DNA of 55,421 nucleotides, taken from contig CAJUEZ010000012.1 of assembly GCA_910585485.1 (NCBI GenBank), forward strand, positions 1 to 55,421, given 5' to 3'. How positions within the stretch are numbered: the first letter of the stretch is position 1; the number at the start of each line of letters is the position of its first letter. The notes below the pieces were generated by a model that saw only the letters and a list, made by a program, of their open reading frames with translations, searched no databases and was not told where the DNA came from. The position numbers were made by a program, and so were the translations under genes. Shown here in pieces: positions 43,133-52,405 of the stretch. Source of the stretch: an uncultured Clostridia bacterium. GTDB lineage: Bacteria > Bacillota > Clostridia > UBA1381.

Positions 43133-44629
43133 TTACTCCTTGAATCCTATCTTACATTCCTCAATCGCGCGTCTCAGTCTTTGTTCCGTTTCCTCGCTCA
43201 AGGTTCCCGTTTTATTTATATCGTCCATTATGTCATGCGCTTTATTTTCAATATAATCAAACAGTGTTTCCTCATATTCCTGTATACGGTCTACCGGTAT
43301 ATCCTCAAGCATATCGTTGATTACAGCGTATATTATCGCCACCTGCAACTCTACTTTTACCGGCGCGTTTCTGCCTTGCTTTAAAACCTCCACAATTCTC
43401 TCACCCTTCGCAAGACGAGTTTTCGTATCCTTATCGAGGTCCGAGCCAAACTGTGCAAATGCCTGAAGTTCGCGATACTGCGAGTAAGCAAGCTTTAAGC
43501 TTCCCGAAACTTTTTTCATCGCTTTAATCTGAGCGTTTCCGCCAACACGCGACACGCTTATACCCGGATTTACCGCCGGCATTATACCTGAGTGAAACAA
43601 CTCCGTTTCAAGGAATATCTGTCCGTCTGTAATGGAAATTACATTAGTCGGGATATATGCCGACACGTCTCCTGCCTGTGTTTCTATTATAGGCAGAGCC
43701 GTGAGCGAGCCGCCTCCGGCTTCATCTGAAAGTCTTGCCGCTCTTTCAAGCAGCCTTGAATGCAGATAAAACACATCGCCCGGATACGCTTCACGTCCCG
43801 GAGAACGTCTTAAAAGCAGTGAAAGCGCTCTGTAAGCTACAGCATGCTTCGACAAGTCATCATATATAATCAGCGCGTCCTGACCCTTGTACATAAAATA
43901 CTCGCCCATAGCGCAGCCGGCATAAGGCGCAATATATTGAAGAGCCGGCATTTCAGAAGCCGTAGCAGACACCACTATTGTATAATCCATCGCTCCCGCT
44001 TTTTCAAGAGTGTCAACTATTGAAGCGACAGTCGAGCGTTTTTGTCCGATTGCCACATAAATACATTTAACTCCTGTATTTTTCTGATTTATTATGGTAT
44101 CTATCGCTATTGCCGTCTTACCGGTCTGTCGGTCACCTATAATAAGTTCACGCTGTCCGCGTCCTATCGGTATCATAGAGTCGATAGCCTTTATACCTGT
44201 CTGTAAAGGAACGCTTACTGATTTGCGTTCAATAATTCCCGACGCTATCGCCTCGACATTTCTGTATTCATCGGATTGAACCGCGCCCTTTCCGTCAATA
44301 GGATTTCCGAGCGCGTCCACAACTCGTCCGAGCATACTTTCACCCACAGGCACGCTTACAACGCGTCCTGTGCGTTTTGCTATTCCGCCTTCTTTTATGT
44401 CGGAATCATCTCCGAGGATTACAACGCTGACGTTATCCTCCTCAAGGTTCATAGCCATTGCCATGACAGAGCCTTCAAGCTCTATAAGTTCTCCCGCCAT
44501 ACAATTTGCAAGACCGTGTATACGCGCGATTCCGTCACCAACTTCAATGATATAACCTGTCTCTGTTTCGTTTATAACGCTTTCGTAATTCTTTATACGG
44601 TCTTTTATAATCTTGCTTAAATCCTGCAT
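43133..44629 (-). CDS. atpA: ATP synthase alpha subunit
   Basis: A 498-residue regulatory F1 subunit. The P-loop G-D-R-Q-T-G-K-T is near residue 168. The V-V-S-A-T-A-S-E-M-P-A-L-Q segment and the arginine-finger region (V-S-R-V-G-G-N-A-Q) are conserved. The C-terminal bundle is complete. Spacing to atpH is 14 bases and to atpG four. Confidence 0.98.
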   Translation of the reverse strand: MQDLSKIIKDRIKNYESVINETETGYIIEVGDGIARIHGLANCMAGELIELEGSVMAMAMNLEEDNVSVVILGDDSDIKEGGIAKRTGRVVSVPVGESMLGRVVDALGNPIDGKGAVQSDEYRNVEAIASGIIERKSVSVPLQTGIKAIDSMIPIGRGQRELIIGDRQTGKTAIAIDTIINQKNTGVKCIYVAIGQKRSTVASIVDTLEKAGAMDYTIVVSATASEMPALQYIAPYAGCAMGEYFMYKGQDALIIYDDLSKHAVAYRALSLLLRRSPGREAYPGDVFYLHSRLLERAARLSDEAGGGSLTALPIIETQAGDVSAYIPTNVISITDGQIFLETELFHSGIMPAVNPGISVSRVGGNAQIKAMKKVSGSLKLAYSQYRELQAFAQFGSDLDKDTKTRLAKGERIVEVLKQGRNAPVKVELQVAIIYAVINDMLEDIPVDRIQEYEETLFDYIENKAHDIMDDINKTGTLSEETEQRLRRAIEECKIGFKE

Positions 44630-44643
44630 TTCTAACTCCTATG

Positions 44644-45174
44644 TCAATTATTAATCAACGACTTCTTCAAATTTGACAATTCTGACTTCACGCTGGAATC
44701 TATTCTTTTGCCGTCCATTTCGATAATTATACCTCCGATACAGCTTTCATCCACGCGTTTCTTTAAAACAATACTTCCGCCGGTCTTTTCCTCAAGCTTA
44801 AAAATAAGCTTTTCCAATATCGACGAACTGACAGGTTTGGCTGTTGTTATATTTACAACCTTAATATTGTTATTCTCATTATACAGCCGCTCATATTCTC
44901 TTAAACATTCGTCTATATGATGCACCATGCGTTTTTCGCACAGAATTTTCATAAAATTAAGAGTGTACTTATTTACCTTGCCAAAGAAATCCTGATTTAA
45001 GATTTCCATGAGTTCATCTCTGTCAATCTGAGGGGAATCAAGTATTTTTACATAATCAGGATGTTCCTTAAAAAGTTCGGAAATATATTTGAGCTCAGCC
45101 AAAATTTCCTTTGCTTTGCCTTCTTCTCTTGCAAGAGAATGAAGAGATTCGCCGTAAGTTTTTGGTACTGACAT
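44644..45174 (-). CDS. atpH: ATP synthase delta subunit
   Basis: A 176-residue stator subunit linking F1 to the b subunits. The N-terminal helical bundle (Y-G-E-S-L-H-S-L-A-R-E) and the C-terminal conserved segment (K-K-R-V-D-E-S-C-I-G-G-I-I-I-E-M-D-G) are both present, as in the OSCP/delta family. Position between atpF and atpA is canonical. Confidence 0.94.
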   Translation of the reverse strand: MSVPKTYGESLHSLAREEGKAKEILAELKYISELFKEHPDYVKILDSPQIDRDELMEILNQDFFGKVNKYTLNFMKILCEKRMVHHIDECLREYERLYNENNNIKVVNITTAKPVSSSILEKLIFKLEEKTGGSIVLKKRVDESCIGGIIIEMDGKRIDSSVKSELSNLKKSLINN

Positions 45175-45183
45175 TTAAATCAC

Positions 45184-45678
45184 CTAAATCCTATCAATAA
45201 TATCTGAAATTAATTTCTCGTCGTCACTCTCGTCAAATTTCTTACCGATTAGTTTTTCGGCAACGTCCACCGCCATTGATGCGATGTCCTCTTTAGCCTC
45301 ATCTATTGCGTTCTTCTTTTCCTGTTCTATTTGTTTTTGCGACTTTTCCATGATGTGTCTCGCCTGCGTATTAGCATCGCTTACTATAGAATCAGAACGT
45401 CTGTTTGCAGCTTCAACAGCGGATTTTATGATTACATCCGCCTCGCTTTTCGCATACAGCATTTTCTGCTCATACTCGCCCTTCATACTTTCCGCCTCAG
45501 ACTTCGTTTCCGCCGCCATTTTATAAGTATTTTCTATTTCCTCGGCGCGGGCGTCAAGCACTTTGTTCACAGGCTTAAACAGAAATTTTTTAAGCAGAAG
45601 GAACAAAATAATAAGATTTGCCCATGTAAAAATCATGGTCCACACATCTATGGTTACAAATTGTAAATATTCTCCCAC
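45184..45678 (-). CDS. atpF: ATP synthase b subunit
   Basis: A 164-residue stator subunit. One N-terminal membrane helix (about 11-32) contains the usual N-L-I-I-L-F-L-L-L-K-K-F-L-F-K-P-V. It is followed by a long charged coiled coil to the end. Only one b-type gene is present, so the stalk is a b homodimer. It is nine bases before atpH and 28 after atpE. Confidence 0.95.
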   Translation of the reverse strand: MGEYLQFVTIDVWTMIFTWANLIILFLLLKKFLFKPVNKVLDARAEEIENTYKMAAETKSEAESMKGEYEQKMLYAKSEADVIIKSAVEAANRRSDSIVSDANTQARHIMEKSQKQIEQEKKNAIDEAKEDIASMAVDVAEKLIGKKFDESDDEKLISDIIDRI

Positions 45679-45706
45679 TTCCGTATGTCCTTTCTATAAA
45701 AACATA

Positions 45707-45961
45707 TTAAAGCATTCCGATAAGCGGATTTGCAAACAGCAGTATAAGCGCCACAACAAGTCCGTAAATACCTGTTGATTCCGCCACCGCGCAGCCAAAC
45801 AGCATTGTCGAAGTTATATCACCCTTTGCCTCAGGCTGTCTGCCAACCGCCTCTGCCGCTTTACCTGCTGCAAAACCCTGACCGATACCCGGTCCTACAC
45901 CCGCAATCATCGCAAGTCCGGCTCCGATTGCTGAAGCCGCTAATACTATTGCTTTTTCCAT
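45707..45961 (-). CDS. atpE: ATP synthase c subunit, sodium type
   Basis: An 84-residue hairpin of two membrane helices forming the rotor ring. The ion-carrying glutamate is E61. The residues that bind sodium in the Ilyobacter tartaricus ring (Q32, V63, E65, S66, T67, Y70) are all present here with a constant shift of four: Q28, V59, E61, S62, T63 and Y66. The polar loop R-Q-P-E-A-K-G is also the same. The enzyme is therefore predicted to use Na+ rather than H+. This fits the sodium-driven phosphate transporter in this window. Confidence 0.96.
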   Translation of the reverse strand: MEKAIVLAASAIGAGLAMIAGVGPGIGQGFAAGKAAEAVGRQPEAKGDITSTMLFGCAVAESTGIYGLVVALILLFANPLIGML

Positions 45962-46015
45962 AATTATTATCTCCTTTGTTTTTTATTATCTTATTTAAAA
46001 ACCGTTGTAGCGGTT

Positions 46016-46738
46016 TTATTTTCCACTGCTCTGAACAAATACCATCGTCAGCATACATATAATATATGCCTGCAAAAAGCTTGTGAACAAGTCAAAATAT
46101 ATTGACAGCACCGCCGGGATTCCCACCTGGAATATAGGAATCGCCGCCAAAAAGCTATCAGGCACCCACGCGAGCACCGCCGCGCTCAAGCTTGCCAGTC
46201 CGCCGTACACCAAAGACGTTATTACAAGTCCGGCGGCAATATTTCCGAAATGACGAAACGTCATAGAAATCGGATTGGCTATTTCGCTTATTATATTAAG
46301 CGGCGTTATAAACGCGACAGGCTGAGTAAACGATTTGAGCCACCCGCCCACACCATTATGCTTTATATTGTTTGCCTGAATCATTAGGAAGGTCACGATA
46401 GTCCATGAAAGTATAACGCTCAGATCCGCCGTATACGGACGCATTGTCATTAAAGAAGACAAACTTCCGAATATCGAGAGCGCAAACAGTGTTCCTATAT
46501 ACGGAGCAAAGGATAAATATCCGTTTCCCATATTATCTTTTACAAGATTATTAAGCATTGTTACAATCTTTTCGACAACAAGCTGTTTCCTCGATGGATT
46601 TCTGACTTTCAGTCCTTTGGTCAGCCATATCGAAACCAACACCAGCACTGCCATAATAATCCACATATTTACTATACTTTCAGTTACCTTTATCCCTCCG
46701 AAAAGCGGTATTTCAAATATTACCTTCGGTCCGTTCAT
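46016..46738 (-). CDS. atpB: ATP synthase a subunit
   Basis: A 240-residue membrane subunit that forms the ion channels against the c ring. The essential arginine lies in S-M-T-F-R-H-F-G-N-I near residue 160, followed by the conserved G-N-I-A-A-G and the C-terminal Q-A-Y-I-I-C-M-L-T motif. About six hydrophobic segments are visible. It overlaps the end of the atpI-like gene by 26 bases. Confidence 0.95.
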   Translation of the reverse strand: MNGPKVIFEIPLFGGIKVTESIVNMWIIMAVLVLVSIWLTKGLKVRNPSRKQLVVEKIVTMLNNLVKDNMGNGYLSFAPYIGTLFALSIFGSLSSLMTMRPYTADLSVILSWTIVTFLMIQANNIKHNGVGGWLKSFTQPVAFITPLNIISEIANPISMTFRHFGNIAAGLVITSLVYGGLASLSAAVLAWVPDSFLAAIPIFQVGIPAVLSIYFDLFTSFLQAYIICMLTMVFVQSSGK

Positions 46739-47123
46739 CTTTTTCGGCCGTCCTTTCTTTTCTTCTGATAAAATTTATTATATATATTGCAATTCTTGGG
46801 AAGAGAAGCGGAATCGCGGCGCATACCCAATTCAAGTAGTCCGCTTTTATCGCCCATATAATTACCGCCGCTATTATCGCAAGACGGAGAATATATCCCA
46901 TTCCCATAAGTCCCTGAGCGCCTTTTCCACGCGCCACGCACTTTTCAAGAATTATACCCATAAGCGCAAAATTAATTACCGCCGCCGCACAGCCTAAAAG
47001 AGTTCCCAGCGCCGCGCCGCCGCCGAAATAACCTATCGGAATCGTCACTATTATCTGAATCACTCCGAGAATCGCGGAAATTAACGCTATATTTCCCGTC
47101 TCGCGAATTAAAGTCTTTGACAC
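46713..47123 (-). CDS. atpI: ATP synthase subunit I-like membrane protein
   Basis: A 136-residue protein with about four membrane segments (for example G-N-I-A-L-I-S-A-I-L-G-V and Y-I-L-R-L-A-I-I-A-A-V-I). It leads the atp operon where AtpI, a c-ring assembly helper, is usually found. I place the start at the GTG at 47123, which has AGAGGG about six bases upstream. The longer frame to an ATG at 47165 would add a highly basic 14-residue stretch and place the likely -10 region inside the gene. Family assignment is from position and topology, as AtpI proteins are poorly conserved. Confidence 0.75.
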   Translation of the reverse strand: MSKTLIRETGNIALISAILGVIQIIVTIPIGYFGGGAALGTLLGCAAAVINFALMGIILEKCVARGKGAQGLMGMGYILRLAIIAAVIIWAIKADYLNWVCAAIPLLFPRIAIYIINFIRRKERTAEKDERTEGNI

Positions 47124-47155
47124 TCTCTTCCCTCTTTTCTTTTTCCTATATCTAC

Positions 47156-47183
47156 ATTTTACCATATGTTCTCAGAAATGCAA
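47156..47183 (-). promoter_or_regulatory. Probable promoter of the atp operon
   Basis: Minus strand TTGCAT (47183-47178), a 16-bp spacer and TAAAAT (47161-47156). It fits a GTG start of atpI at 47123. Confidence 0.45.
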
Positions 47184-47285
47184 CCCTTAAAATTTCAACA
47201 CTTTGTATGAAATCGAGCAAACTCAATGTTTTTTGTTGTTAAATCCGATTATTTTCTCACTTTTTCACAATTTTCACCGGAATAT

Positions 47286-48965
47286 TTAGGATATTTTAAC
47301 CAAAAAATTATACTCGTCTTTTGCCTGGCACTTAAAATCTATAATTGTTATACGCGTCTCTCGTCCATCATGCTCTCTGTGTGGCTGAAAACTGATTTCT
47401 ATATTGCAATTATTGTCTGTAGACATCTCAGCTTTACAAACTCCGTGTGACATTATTTTAACGGTATTTTCACATCTTACAGCCTCGCACCTTGTTATAA
47501 AACGTTCAGTTACCTCAAAGCCGCCTTCAAAAGCAAATTCATCATGAATAACTATTTTATTATCCTCACATATAAGCGTTCTAATACACGATTTAAGTTC
47601 TTTGATTCCATACGCGCCGCTGATTTCCGCCGACACTCTATTTTCACTACAGGCAAATTGATTACATCTAAAGCTTTCACCCGCCTTCTGCTCACAGCCG
47701 TTTATTATCGGCACACTGTGTCCTTCGGACCGTGTGCAGAAAACGCTGTATCTGTTATCCGAAAAGTAATCGGACGTATACTCTCCCGCGCCTAAGTCGC
47801 ATAAAACCATTTCTCCGTCTTTTATTATAATTATACTGCCTATATCGTTATGATTATGCGGTTCCGCGTTAGTTCCGCCTTTTACAGCGGCTTTCATATT
47901 ATTTTTACGTATTATTGCCCACTGCGCGTCAGGGAAAAACACATTCGTTTGTTTGATGTGATTCTTCTTATCCTTCGTCCACGCGATGTCCCTGACAGCC
48001 TTACACCATCTTCCGCACTCATCGCCTTCAAACTCTGCCGTATATTCATATTCCGCTATTCGAGTTCCAAATAAATCATTCAATTTACACATCAGTCCCA
48101 AATATATTTTATCCCTCTCATATCCGTCGGAAAAGCTTACCGTAAACCCGTCTCCAATACAGCATTCGCTTGCAAATCCCGCTATTTTTTGAATTTTTTC
48201 TTTATCGGTCAAAAACTCATGTCCCATACGATGTTGATACAAGTCTATAAAAGCTGTAAAATACATCATTCCGTAATTCCAATAATACAAACCTTCAAGG
48301 CATGCGCCATCATCAGCAAAGCTACTTATATATCTGTCTATGACACATTTTATGTCGCTTATCACCTTACTTAGAAGTGCGTCATTTTCTATGAGATACA
48401 ATGCCGTCATGCCTATACAGCCGCCGCACACGGCGCACCAGTTACCATTCATATTCTCCCAGTTGTACGGCTTTGTTCTGTTCAAAAAAGGATTGATCAC
48501 CCGTTTCTCTATCTCGTGTTTACATCTTTTAACGGTCTCATCACTCAAGTCCTCGCCAAGAAGCGAAATAATCTCCGCCAATGTCTGCGCTGTTTCACAG
48601 GCGAAAAGGTCAATAGTTTCATTATATATGTCATCTCCCAAATGAGCCGGAAGTACCCATGTCAATTCTCTACATATTTCAAACATGGTCTTCTCTAATT
48701 TCAAAAGCGCCTCTTTATCACCATACAGCCAGTACACAAGGGCAAAATCCCGGAGCATGGCTCGTCTTTTAAAATATTTTCTCTCATACAACAATCTCTC
48801 GCCTGTCTGTGAGAATATTTTAAGTTCTGAAATTGTAAGCCTCGGCAATGTTTCCTCCTTAAACTTTTCATATTCACTCTTTAGCTGTGAGAGATATTTC
48901 TTATTATATTCGCTGTTCCCATTCAGAAATTCATTCTTTGAAAGATTACTCTTAAACATTCGCAT
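47286..48965 (-). CDS. Cytoplasmic heparinase II/III-like protein
   Basis: A 559-residue protein with the two-part layout of heparinase II/III-type lyases. An N-terminal alpha/alpha toroid runs to about residue 340 (W-E-N-M-N-G-N-W-C, L-E-G-L-Y-Y-W-N-Y-G). The C-terminal beta-sandwich carries the H-N-H-N-D-I-G-S motif typical of the family's metal or active-site region. There is no signal peptide, so it would act on imported uronic-acid oligosaccharides. The start at 48965 has GGAG seven bases upstream; the longer frame to 49031 does not. Lyase family and substrate cannot be fixed from sequence, but a role in pectin or glycan breakdown fits its neighbours. Confidence 0.75.
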   Translation of the reverse strand: MRMFKSNLSKNEFLNGNSEYNKKYLSQLKSEYEKFKEETLPRLTISELKIFSQTGERLLYERKYFKRRAMLRDFALVYWLYGDKEALLKLEKTMFEICRELTWVLPAHLGDDIYNETIDLFACETAQTLAEIISLLGEDLSDETVKRCKHEIEKRVINPFLNRTKPYNWENMNGNWCAVCGGCIGMTALYLIENDALLSKVISDIKCVIDRYISSFADDGACLEGLYYWNYGMMYFTAFIDLYQHRMGHEFLTDKEKIQKIAGFASECCIGDGFTVSFSDGYERDKIYLGLMCKLNDLFGTRIAEYEYTAEFEGDECGRWCKAVRDIAWTKDKKNHIKQTNVFFPDAQWAIIRKNNMKAAVKGGTNAEPHNHNDIGSIIIIKDGEMVLCDLGAGEYTSDYFSDNRYSVFCTRSEGHSVPIINGCEQKAGESFRCNQFACSENRVSAEISGAYGIKELKSCIRTLICEDNKIVIHDEFAFEGGFEVTERFITRCEAVRCENTVKIMSHGVCKAEMSTDNNCNIEISFQPHREHDGRETRITIIDFKCQAKDEYNFLVKIS

Positions 48966-49041
48966 TTGACAGCTCCAATCAAATTTTTGTAAACATATTA
49001 CATCATATTGTATCACATTGTAACGCCACAAACAATAGCAA

Positions 49042-49075
49042 AACGCAAAGAGGCTTTTTAAAGCCTCTTTGCGTT
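49042..49075 (-). terminator. Terminator after galT
   Basis: AACGCAAAGAGGCTTT (49042-49057) and AAAGCCTCTTTGCGTT (49060-49075) form a perfect 16-bp stem with a two-base loop. On the minus strand it continues into a short T run. Confidence 0.88.
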
Positions 49076-49080
49076 AAAGT

Positions 49081-50064
49081 TTAACCGTTAATTTTTTTAA
49101 GAAATTTCTCATGCGCCGCTCTCAGTTCCTCCGCCTTCTCCTCCGGAGCAGTCGGATTACAATGCGCCCAAGCACCCGTTTCCGACGAAGCGTTAAATTT
49201 AACCTTGTCCGCGCTTCTCATAGGCGGATAGAATGCGATATGAAAATGATAATAATCAGACACGTCTTCACCGTTTACGGGATTCTGATACATACACATC
49301 ATATACGGAAAAGCATAATCAAACAGGCTGTCAAGAGTGCCCGTGGTCTCCTTTAAAATCTTAGCAAGATTTGTCTTTTCTCTCTCTGTAAGCTGTGTAA
49401 GATTCTGAATATGACGTTTAGCGGCTATATACATGCCGTAAGGATACTCGCTATAGAAGGGAAGGAATGATATAAAGTCCTCATTCTCAATAATAACTCT
49501 GCGTCCGTCATTAACCTCATCTTCAAGCATATCGCAAATAAGACAATGATTAGTCTCCTCAAAATGCTCTTTGCACGAAGCCATTTCAAGTTCAAGCTTT
49601 TTCGGAACTACAGAATAACCATAAATTTGTCCGTGCGGATGCGGCATTGTAACGCCTACAACATCGCCTCTGTTTTCAAATATGAATACGTATTTAATCT
49701 TCTCGTCCTTGCTTATTTCAACAAAACGCTCCGTCCATAAATCAACAAGCTCTCTTATGTGGTCAACAGGAAGCTCAGGAAGCGTCACAGTATGCTCCGG
49801 CGAATACAATATAACCTCACACTTGCCGTACGACGGCTTTGTTTTATAGATTCTTGTTTCCACATCGTCCGGCTCAGGTGGATTCTGAGACAGCGCGGGA
49901 AAATCATTATCGTGCTTATGTACCGTGAATGATTTCGGTACTTTATCATTATCAGGTCCCGGACAGAACGGACACCAATCCTTAGGCATCTGCGGTCTGT
50001 TCTGACGGTGAGAAGCAATCATAACCCAATCCTTTATAAGTGGGTTCCAACGTAATTCAGCCAT
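49081..50064 (-). CDS. galT: Galactose-1-phosphate uridylyltransferase
   Basis: A 327-residue Leloir-pathway enzyme that exchanges galactose 1-phosphate with UDP-glucose. The catalytic motif H-P-H-G-Q is present in T-M-P-H-P-H-G-Q. Cysteine pairs in C-P-F-C-P-G and C-L-I-C-D look like metal ligands. The N-terminal L-R-W-N-P-L-I-K-D-W is typical. A near-consensus promoter lies upstream and a strong terminator follows, so it is a single-gene unit. No galK or galE lies in this window. Galactose from pectic galactan side chains is a plausible source of substrate. Confidence 0.92.
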   Translation of the reverse strand: MAELRWNPLIKDWVMIASHRQNRPQMPKDWCPFCPGPDNDKVPKSFTVHKHDNDFPALSQNPPEPDDVETRIYKTKPSYGKCEVILYSPEHTVTLPELPVDHIRELVDLWTERFVEISKDEKIKYVFIFENRGDVVGVTMPHPHGQIYGYSVVPKKLELEMASCKEHFEETNHCLICDMLEDEVNDGRRVIIENEDFISFLPFYSEYPYGMYIAAKRHIQNLTQLTEREKTNLAKILKETTGTLDSLFDYAFPYMMCMYQNPVNGEDVSDYYHFHIAFYPPMRSADKVKFNASSETGAWAHCNPTAPEEKAEELRAAHEKFLKKING

Positions 50065-50099
50065 TTTCCATTCCTCCTAAAAATTTCATACTTAATTAT

Positions 50100-50128
50100 A
50101 TTGTACAACAAAATTTCTTTTCCGTCAA
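50100..50128 (-). promoter_or_regulatory. Promoter of galT
   Basis: Minus strand TTGACG (50128-50123), a 17-bp spacer and TACAAT (50105-50100). AGGAGG precedes the galT ATG. Confidence 0.75.
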
Positions 50129-50136
50129 TACTGAAA

Positions 50137-51555
50137 TCATCCAAGTTCCAATGTAAATGTAAATTTTGTATACTTTGCATTTGAGCCTTCCTTTGCGTCC
50201 ACGCTTTCAACCCACACATTTTGTTTATGAAGCGTTATTATATTTTTCACAAATGAAAGTCCCAGTCCCGCGCCGCTCTTATCACCCGCGCGCGATTTGT
50301 CCGTTTTATAAAAACGATTAAAAATATTGCTCAAATCATTTCCGCTTATTCCGTCTCCGAAATTTCCGACGCACATTCTTGCCTTGCCGCCTTCAACCCA
50401 CGTTTTTATGCCTATCGTGGTGTTTGGATAGCTGAATTTTACGGCATTGTCCAAAAGATTTATAATAACTCTGTTTATCGCGTCTTTATCCGCGAGAACA
50501 GGCATAAAATCCTTCTCAAAATCCACGTTGACATCAAGATTCTTTTCGTCTATTCTATTACCTAAACCTATTATACAAACTCTCGCAAGTTCGTTTAAGT
50601 CAAATTTTGTTATTTCAAGTTTATATTCGCTTGATGACATTTTTGACATTTCAAGCATGTCATTTACCATTTTTGCAAGACGTTTTGACTCATCACAGAC
50701 AATTTTCAGATATTCACTGTGCTTTTCGGGAGGTATTGTTCCGTCTATCATTCCCTCCGCGAAACCTGATATGCTTGTCATCGGAGTTCTCAGTTCGTGC
50801 GATACGTCGCTTATAAACTCGCTTCTTGTGTCCTCCAGCGTTTCTATGGAATCCGCCATAAAATTAAAGCTTGATGCAAGCTGACCTATTTCGTCACTGC
50901 TTGTAACCGCTACTCTCTGGTCAAAATTCCCCGACGCGATATTTCTCGCAACTTTATTTATCGCTCCTATTGGTTTGGAAATACGCTTTGACTGCATATA
51001 CACCATTATAAAGGCTACTAAAATCGAAAATGCCGAGGAAACAAGGAATATGTAAAACAACTCGACAGCTGTTTTTTTCACATTGACCATACCGGTATTA
51101 AAAAACATAGTTCCCACAATGGCTCCCTGATATTTTATCGGCACTCCGACAACCATCATTTTTTGTTTATACGCACCGTTAAAATCACTTCTTTTTTTCA
51201 GAACATTGCCGCCCATAACATAATTAACGAAATTATCCGGAGCAGTCATCACCTTGCATGTGCTTGCGATTACTTCGCCTTCCGTATTTGTTATAATTAT
51301 ATCTGATTTCAGAAATTCAGCCCATGATTTTAATATCTGCTTATACGCTGTTTTGGCTCTGTAATCTCCATCTTCTATCTGTAATGAGCCTGTCCAGTAT
51401 TCAATCGTATCCGCGACCTTAATCACATCATCCGTATGAGAATCCACCGCGAAACGTTCAACAAATACAGCGGCAGAAACGGAAAGAGATGTGAATACCA
51501 AAACAAGTATTGCGGCATATGTCCAAAAAAGCCGACTGAAAATACTTTTAAACAT
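50137..51555 (-). CDS. Sensor histidine kinase with extracellular domain
   Basis: A 472-residue membrane kinase. A first membrane segment (about 10-32) and a second (about 163-185) enclose a 130-residue outside domain that could hold a small sensor fold. A HAMP linker follows (about 186-240, K-P-I-G-A-I-N-K-V-A-R-N). The phosphorylated histidine is in D-V-S-H-E-L-R-T-P near 255. The ATP-binding domain shows N-L-L-D-N-A-V-K-F and G-A-G-L-G-L. Its ATG shares one base with the stop of the regulator gene (TAATG). The stimulus is unknown. Confidence 0.92.
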   Translation of the reverse strand: MFKSIFSRLFWTYAAILVLVFTSLSVSAAVFVERFAVDSHTDDVIKVADTIEYWTGSLQIEDGDYRAKTAYKQILKSWAEFLKSDIIITNTEGEVIASTCKVMTAPDNFVNYVMGGNVLKKRSDFNGAYKQKMMVVGVPIKYQGAIVGTMFFNTGMVNVKKTAVELFYIFLVSSAFSILVAFIMVYMQSKRISKPIGAINKVARNIASGNFDQRVAVTSSDEIGQLASSFNFMADSIETLEDTRSEFISDVSHELRTPMTSISGFAEGMIDGTIPPEKHSEYLKIVCDESKRLAKMVNDMLEMSKMSSSEYKLEITKFDLNELARVCIIGLGNRIDEKNLDVNVDFEKDFMPVLADKDAINRVIINLLDNAVKFSYPNTTIGIKTWVEGGKARMCVGNFGDGISGNDLSNIFNRFYKTDKSRAGDKSGAGLGLSFVKNIITLHKQNVWVESVDAKEGSNAKYTKFTFTLELG

Positions 51556-52241
51556 TATCTTACCTCAAATTTATAGCCCACGCCCCAAACAGTCTTCAGC
51601 TGCCAGTTCGCGTCAACTCCTTCAAGCTTTTCTCTCAAACGTTTTATATGCACGTCAACAGTCCTTGAATCACCAAAATAATCAAATCCCCATACTTCTT
51701 CAAGAAGTTGTTCACGAGTGAATACTCTGTTTGGATTTGACGCAAGGAAATATAATAATTCCAACTCTTTCGGCGGCACTTCAATGATATTTCCGTTTAT
51801 TTTAAGTTCATAATTTGAAAGATTTATTGTCAGATTCGGGAACACAAGTTCCTTTTCCGCGGTAGTCTCCTTAGTGTCACTTCGGCGCAAAACCGCCTTT
51901 ACTCTTGCGATAAGTTCTTTAGGTTCAAACGGTTTCACCATATAATCGTCAGCGCCCAATTCCAGTCCGAGCACTTTATCAAAAGTCTCGCCCTTTGCTG
52001 TGAGCATAATAATCGGGATATTGCTCACACGTCTTATTTCACGGCAAACCTGCCACCCGTCCATTTCCGGCATCATAACGTCCAAAATAACTATGGACGG
52101 CGCGGCGGATTTAAATAATTCAATCGCGTCCTTACCATTGTTTGCCGTTACAGTTGTAAAACCATCCTTCTCAAAATAGACCTCTATAAGTTTAGCAATA
52201 TTCTCATCATCATCAACTATTAAAACTTTGTTTTTTGTCAT
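51555..52241 (-). CDS. OmpR-family response regulator
   Basis: A 228-residue regulator paired with the histidine kinase that follows. The receiver domain has V-D-D-D-E-N near the start, the phosphorylated aspartate in V-I-L-D-V-M-M-P near 53 and the lysine in M-V-K-P-F-E. The winged-helix domain includes P-P-K-E-L-E-L-L-Y-F-L-A and S-R-T-V-D-V-H-I-K-R-L-R. AGGAGG precedes the ATG. The upstream side is divergent from ychF. Targets are unknown. Confidence 0.93.
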   Translation of the reverse strand: MTKNKVLIVDDDENIAKLIEVYFEKDGFTTVTANNGKDAIELFKSAAPSIVILDVMMPEMDGWQVCREIRRVSNIPIIMLTAKGETFDKVLGLELGADDYMVKPFEPKELIARVKAVLRRSDTKETTAEKELVFPNLTINLSNYELKINGNIIEVPPKELELLYFLASNPNRVFTREQLLEEVWGFDYFGDSRTVDVHIKRLREKLEGVDANWQLKTVWGVGYKFEVR

Positions 52242-52307
52242 CTCTCTTCCTCCTGTCTTATAATACTAATTGTATTCTAACATATTTTTAAAAAATAATA
52301 AAGAGTA

Positions 52308-52336
52308 TTGCGTAAATCTTTTAAATATTGTATAAT
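52308..52336 (+). promoter_or_regulatory. Promoter of ychF
   Basis: TTGCGT (52308-52313), a 17-bp spacer and TATAAT (52331-52336), about 70 bases before the ATG. Confidence 0.6.
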
Positions 52337-52405
52337 AAATTCATAGAAATTTTACAAATTGTGCTAACATTTACTTTATCAGCACGCGAAAGGACGAGAA
52401 ATATA

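Noticed and set aside
52328..52405. N-terminal extension of YchF
   Set aside because: The added residues cover the promoter and do not match the family, whose conserved N-terminus begins at 52406.
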